Shown: one piece after another, positions 6,235-9,281 of the stretch
Layout of the letters: every line of letters begins with the position of its first letter
Position numbering within the stretch: the first letter of the stretch is position 1
Assembly: GCA_945900695.1 (NCBI GenBank)
Contig: CAMDJU010000098.1
Span: 1 to 9,281 of the forward strand
Origin: Bordetella parapertussis
Lineage (GTDB): Bacteria; Pseudomonadota; Gammaproteobacteria; Burkholderiales; Burkholderiaceae_C
Direction: 5' to 3'
Length of the DNA: 9,281 nt
Notes under the pieces: model-generated
Seen by the model: the letters and a program-made list of their open reading frames with translations, nothing else
The model's database searches: none
Told to the model about the DNA's origin: nothing
Made by a program: the position numbers and the translations under genes

Positions 6235-7023
6235 ATGTCCCGAATCAAGCGCAGTGCCAGCACCGGTTTGCCCACGGTGAATTTTTCCGACCACGGCCCG
6301 GTGCGCTATTTGCACCTGGGCACCGACTGGGTTCAGGGCTCGATGTGGCCAGACCGCCCCTATGAGATCCATCTGGACTATGTCCAGCGCATGATGGGTT
6401 GGTTGTTGTGGGTGCCGCCCGAAACCGTGGCCGATCTCAAGGCCATGCAATTGGGCCTGGGAGCCGGCACTTTGACCAAGTTTTGTGCCCACAAGCTGGG
6501 CATGCACACCACAGCGATTGAAATCAACCCCCAGGTCGTGGCGGCTTGTCGTTTGTGGTTCAAGCTGCCCCCCGACAGCGGGCGCTTGCAAGTGGTGCTG
6601 GGGGATGCGGCCGAGGTCGCCGCCCACACCCATTGGCGGGCACAGGTGGATGTTTTGCAGGTTGATTTGTATGACCACGAGGCCGCCGCACCAGTGCTCG
6701 ATAGCGAGGCTTTTTATGCCGATTGCCGCCAATTGCTCACGCCCAGCGGTTGCATGGTGGTGAACCTGTTTGGCCGCAGCCACAGCTATGCGCGCAGCCT
6801 GGAAAAAATCAGCGCGGTGTTTGGCGCCGACGCGGTGTGGGCGTTCAAGCCCACGCGCGAGGGAAATACCGTGGTCATGGCCCAGCGCACCAGCGCGGTG
6901 CCTGACCCAGAAGTTTTGCTGTCGCGCTCGCTACACATCGAGCAACACTGGGGTTTGCCCGCATCCAAGTGGTTGCGGGTGCTCGCGCCCGCCGCCTTGT
7001 CCCATGGGGATGGATGGTTTTGA
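6235..7023 (+). CDS. Spermidine-synthase-like protein (SAM-methyltransferase fold)
   Basis: This 262-residue cytoplasmic protein has the Rossmann methyltransferase fold of the spermidine synthase family. The glycine-rich nucleotide motif is LGLGAGTLTKF (73-83), the acidic ribose-binding residue is E96 in AIEINP, and LGDAAE (122-127) is the next motif. VDLYDHEAA (143-151) occupies the place of the catalytic Asp-containing segment. The short beta-strand N-terminal domain of classical SpeE appears much reduced. Polyamine synthesis is therefore not certain: many such betaproteobacterial proteins are annotated as spermidine synthase without proof, and no speD or speE partner is present here. Start ATG 6235 is chosen because GAGG (6222-6225) sits 9 nt upstream, overlapping the recJ stop; an alternative ATG at 6220 overlaps that stop as ATGA but has no Shine-Dalgarno. 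It is probably the last gene of the RpfE-recJ operon. Confidence 0.8.
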   Translation: MSRIKRSASTGLPTVNFSDHGPVRYLHLGTDWVQGSMWPDRPYEIHLDYVQRMMGWLLWVPPETVADLKAMQLGLGAGTLTKFCAHKLGMHTTAIEINPQVVAACRLWFKLPPDSGRLQVVLGDAAEVAAHTHWRAQVDVLQVDLYDHEAAAPVLDSEAFYADCRQLLTPSGCMVVNLFGRSHSYARSLEKISAVFGADAVWAFKPTREGNTVVMAQRTSAVPDPEVLLSRSLHIEQHWGLPASKWLRVLAPAALSHGDGWF

Positions 7024-7173
7024 GCGGCATGCCGGCACGCATCAAACCAGCGCAGGACCGCGAATGCGATCAAATCGCATACAAAAACCCCGGCCTATAG
7101 GTGAAACCCACATAGACGCAGCACCAGAACCTGCACACAATCGGCCAGTTTTGTTTCATTGAGGAGATCATTT
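7024..7173 (+). promoter_or_regulatory. Intergenic region upstream of tctBA, likely promoter and leader
   Basis: These 150 bp separate the spermidine-synthase-like gene from tctB. They hold a perfect palindrome at 7064-7080 and a possible -10 box TATAGG at 7096-7101, which has no good -35 at standard spacing. If that -10 is used, the leader would be about 65 nt. A strong Shine-Dalgarno GAGGAG lies at 7161-7166. No T-tract terminator for the upstream operon is visible. Confidence 0.4.
7064..7080. repeat. Perfect 17-bp palindrome (ATGCGAT-CAA-ATCGCAT), candidate operator
   Basis: Two perfect 7-bp arms are separated by 3 bp, about 95 bp upstream of the tctB start and just ahead of the possible -10 box. 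The size fits a homodimeric helix-turn-helix regulator site. It could instead be a small hairpin ending the upstream operon, but no U-tract follows. No regulator gene lies in the window. Confidence 0.45.
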
Positions 7174-7662
7174 GTGAAAATCAAAAGTCAGAAAGACTTT
7201 TTCTCAGGCCTCATGTTTTTGGTGATCGGTGCCGCTTTTGCATGGGGTGCAACCAAGTATTCCATCGGCACGGCCGCCCGCATGGGCCCCGGGTATTTCC
7301 CCTTGTTGCTGGGTATTTTGATGGCGGTCTTTGGCGCTGTCATCTGCTTCACCTCTTTGGTCGTGGAAACGGACGACGGCGAAAAAGTGGGTCGATTTGT
7401 GTGGCGCCCCATCATTTACATCTTGGGCGGCAACCTCGCTTTCGGTGTGTTGTTGGGCGGCTTGCCCAGCATCGGTTTGCCGCACATGGGTTTGATCGTG
7501 GCCATTTTTGCCTTGACCATCATTTGCAGCAAAGCCGGCAATGAGTTCAACTGGCGTGATGTGATCATTCTGGCGGCGGGGCTCAGCGTGGGCAGCTATC
7601 TGGCTTTTATTGTCTTGCTCAAACTGCAAATTCCGGTTTGGCCAAAGTTCATCACCGGTTAA
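7174..7662 (+). CDS. tctB: Tripartite tricarboxylate transporter small membrane subunit TctB
   Basis: This is a 162-residue integral inner-membrane protein of the TctB family, the small, poorly conserved membrane subunit of TTT transporters. Hydrophobic segments fall at about 11-27, 42-62, 79-96, 103-119 and 129-149. The loop after TM1 contains the family-like pattern GTAARMGPGYFP (32-43). With TctA it forms the membrane part that receives carboxylates from a periplasmic TctC-type binding protein and imports them using an ion gradient. The start is GTG 7174, seven nt after the strong Shine-Dalgarno GAGGAG; the frame is open further upstream, but that would place the SD inside the gene. The TAA stop lies next to the tctA SD (AAGGAG), so the two are co-translated. 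No tctC is adjacent upstream, unlike the common tctCBA order. Confidence 0.9.
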   Translation: MKIKSQKDFFSGLMFLVIGAAFAWGATKYSIGTAARMGPGYFPLLLGILMAVFGAVICFTSLVVETDDGEKVGRFVWRPIIYILGGNLAFGVLLGGLPSIGLPHMGLIVAIFALTIICSKAGNEFNWRDVIILAAGLSVGSYLAFIVLLKLQIPVWPKFITG

Positions 7663-7668
7663 GGAGAG
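7661..7668 (+). promoter_or_regulatory. Strong Shine-Dalgarno for tctA overlapping the tctB stop
   Basis: AAGGAGAG begins within the TAA stop of tctB (7660-7662) and lies 7 nt ahead of ATG 7676, fixing the tctA start and indicating coupled expression of tctB and tctA. Confidence 0.75.
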
Positions 7669-7675
7669 ACAGACC

Positions 7676-9187
7676 ATGGATTTAATCGCAAACCTGGCCA
7701 CTGGCTTTGGGGTGGCATTCACCCCCATCAACCTGATGTACTGCCTGATTGGTTGCATCTTGGGCACCTTGATTGGCGTCTTGCCAGGCATTGGCCCGGT
7801 CGCCACCATCGCCATGTTGTTGCCCGCCACCTACGCATTGCCGCCCGTTTCGGCCTTGATCATGTTGGCTGGTATTTACTACGGCGCTCAATACGGCGGG
7901 TCCACCACCGCCATTTTGGTCAACCTCCCCGGCGAATCGTCCTCGGTGGTGACCATGATCGACGGCTACCAAATGGCGCGCAAGGGCCGAGCGGGACCAG
8001 CCCTGGCCGCTGCTGGCTTGGGCTCCTTCTTCGCGGGTTCTGTGGGCACCTTGATCTTGGCCGCCTTTGCCGCGCCCTTGACCGAGTTGGCCTTCAAGTT
8101 CGGCCCGGCCGAATACTTCTCGCTGATGGTGCTGGGCTTGATCGGTGCCGTGGTGTTGGCCTCTGGCTCCTTGATCAAGGCGATTGCCATGATCTTTCTT
8201 GGCTTGTTGCTTGGATTGATAGGCACCGACGTCAACTCCGGTGTGGCCCGCTTTAGCTTTGATATTCCTGAGCTGACTGATGGCATTGGCTTTGTGGTGA
8301 TTGCCATGGGTGTGTTTGGTTATGGCGAGATCATCTCCAACCTGTCGCAACCCGAAGAAGACCGCCAGGTTTATACCGCCAAGGTGCAGGGCTTGTTTCC
8401 CACCTTGACAGACATCAAACTCATAATCCCTGCCATTTTGCGTGGGACGGCTTTGGGCTCTATTTTGGGTGTGTTGCCCGGTGGCGGTGCGTTGTTGGCC
8501 GCTTTTGCCGCTTACACCATTGAGAAGAAAACCGCGCTCAAACCCGGTGAAGTGCCGTTTGGCCAAGGCAATATCCGTGGTGTGGCTTCTCCTGAGTCGG
8601 CCAACAACGCCGGTGCGCAAACTTCCTTCATCCCCTTGCTGACTTTGGGCATCCCGCCCAATGCGGTGATGGCGCTGATGGTGGGTGCCATGACCATCCA
8701 CAACGTTCAACCTGGCCCCCAGGTGATGACCAGTAACCCCGAGTTGTTCTGGGGCCTGATCGCCTCCATGTGGATTGGCAACCTGATGCTGGTGATCTTG
8801 AACCTGCCCTTGATTGGTATTTGGATCAAGCTGCTCTCGGTGCCTTACCGCTTGCTGTTTCCGGCCATCGTGCTGTTTTGCGCGATTGGTGTTTATTCGA
8901 CCAACAACAACACCTTCGACATCTGGTTGGTGGCCTTGTTTGGTTTCGTCGGTTACATCTTCATGAAGCTCGGCTGTGAGCCCGCACCTTTGTTGCTGGG
9001 TTTCATCTTGGGCCCCATGATGGAAGAAAACCTGCGCCGTGCGTTGTTGCTCTCGCGCGGTGCCTGGTCGGTGTTTGTCACCCGCCCCCTGTCGGGCTCG
9101 TTGTTGGCTGTCGCTTTGGTGCTGCTCATCATCGTGCTCTTGCCCGCCGTCAAGGCCAAGCGCAAAGAGGCCTTTGTCGAGGAGTGA
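7676..9187 (+). CDS. tctA: Tripartite tricarboxylate transporter large membrane subunit TctA
   Basis: This 503-residue polytopic inner-membrane protein, about 10-12 TM helices, is the translocating subunit of a TTT (TctABC) transporter, normally about 500 residues. Family blocks are visible: GVLPGIGP (34-41), YYGAQYGGSTTAILVNLPGE (68-87) and MIDGYQMARKGRAGPAL (94-110) in the first half; GVLPGGGALLAAFAAY (265-280), SPESANNAGAQTSFIPLLTLG (305-325) and IPPNAVMALMVGAM (326-339) in the second. The repeated G-LPG-G and AQ-T-blocks show the known internal duplication. The C-terminus is short, basic then acidic (KAKRKEAFVEE). The start ATG 7676 follows AAGGAG (7661-7666), which overlaps the tctB stop. 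The substrate cannot be told from sequence: citrate in classical TctA, but other di- or tricarboxylates or aromatic acids in relatives. It is the last gene before a strong terminator. Confidence 0.96.
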   Translation: MDLIANLATGFGVAFTPINLMYCLIGCILGTLIGVLPGIGPVATIAMLLPATYALPPVSALIMLAGIYYGAQYGGSTTAILVNLPGESSSVVTMIDGYQMARKGRAGPALAAAGLGSFFAGSVGTLILAAFAAPLTELAFKFGPAEYFSLMVLGLIGAVVLASGSLIKAIAMIFLGLLLGLIGTDVNSGVARFSFDIPELTDGIGFVVIAMGVFGYGEIISNLSQPEEDRQVYTAKVQGLFPTLTDIKLIIPAILRGTALGSILGVLPGGGALLAAFAAYTIEKKTALKPGEVPFGQGNIRGVASPESANNAGAQTSFIPLLTLGIPPNAVMALMVGAMTIHNVQPGPQVMTSNPELFWGLIASMWIGNLMLVILNLPLIGIWIKLLSVPYRLLFPAIVLFCAIGVYSTNNNTFDIWLVALFGFVGYIFMKLGCEPAPLLLGFILGPMMEENLRRALLLSRGAWSVFVTRPLSGSLLAVALVLLIIVLLPAVKAKRKEAFVEE

Positions 9188-9194
9188 TGGACGC

Positions 9195-9215
9195 CACCGG
9201 GCCCGTGGCCCGGTG
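9195..9215 (+). repeat. GC-rich hairpin just after tctA
   Basis: CACCGGGCC-CGT-GGCCCGGTG is a perfect 9-bp stem with a 3-nt loop starting 8 nt after the tctA stop. It lacks a T-tract, so on its own it is not a typical intrinsic terminator; it may protect the 3' end of the transcript or assist the terminator that follows. Confidence 0.6.
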
Positions 9216-9224
9216 CAAGCTGTC

Positions 9225-9252
9225 AACGGCACCTGCGGGTGCCGTTTTTTTT
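9225..9252 (+). terminator. Intrinsic terminator of tctBA
   Basis: AACGGCACC-TGCG-GGTGCCGTT forms a perfect 9-bp stem with a 4-nt loop, followed by eight T bases (9245-9252). It ends the tctBA transcript. The 29 bases after it (9253-9281) show nothing interpretable. Confidence 0.92.
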
Positions 9253-9281
9253 GGGGGTCCAGCGCAAGGCCTTCGCTATCA

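Noticed and set aside
7682..9232. Minus-strand open frame of 516 codons opposite tctA
   Set aside because: Composition is dominated by Gln, His and Gly, typical of the reverse of a hydrophobic membrane protein gene; tctA on the plus strand is unambiguous.
9253..9281. End of a convergent gene at the right edge
   Set aside because: Only 29 bases are available, too few to support any coding call on either strand.

Overview
The window looks like ordinary chromosome from a GC-rich betaproteobacterium, most likely of the family Comamonadaceae (Acidovorax, Rhodoferax or Limnohabitans-like). This rests on the recognisable protein families, their order, heavy use of GCC, GGC, TTG and CTG codons, and a TctA/TctB transporter of the kind abundant in that family. 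The taxonomic call is inference from family resemblance, not from a marker gene.

Layout, left to right. (1) Positions 1-1016, minus strand: a TatD-family metal-dependent hydrolase, followed 24 bp downstream by the first 49 codons of a PHP-domain phosphoesterase that runs off the left edge. (2) Positions 1017-1077: a conspicuously AT-rich divergent promoter region. (3) Positions 1078-1455, plus strand: a small protein of unknown function with a signal peptide. (4) Positions 1485-3441, minus strand: a lipoprotein-releasing ABC transporter made of one LolC/E-type permease and the LolD ATPase, whose ORFs overlap by 8 nt. (5) Positions 3468-7023, plus strand: a tightly packed operon of an RpfE-family protein, recJ and a spermidine-synthase-like methyltransferase-fold protein. 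RpfE and recJ overlap by ATGA, and the third gene has its Shine-Dalgarno sequence across the recJ stop. (6) Positions 7024-7173: an intergenic region with a perfect 17-bp palindrome. (7) Positions 7174-9187, plus strand: tctB and tctA, the membrane part of a tripartite tricarboxylate transporter, with no tctC beside them. (8) Positions 9195-9252: two back-to-back hairpins, the second a textbook intrinsic terminator.

Functionally the window mixes nucleic-acid metabolism (PHP phosphoesterase, TatD, RecJ), outer-membrane lipoprotein sorting (LolCD) and carboxylate uptake (TctBA). No mobile element, CRISPR array, tRNA or rRNA is visible, and no wholly new multi-gene system is evident. The observations most worth a second look are: a C9 and a C8 tract within 62 bp around the RpfE/recJ junction, where one extra C in the first would fuse the two proteins in frame; the interlocked divergent lolC/rpfE starts inside an inverted repeat; the orphan secreted protein behind an AT-rich promoter; and the 17-bp palindrome ahead of an orphan tctBA.
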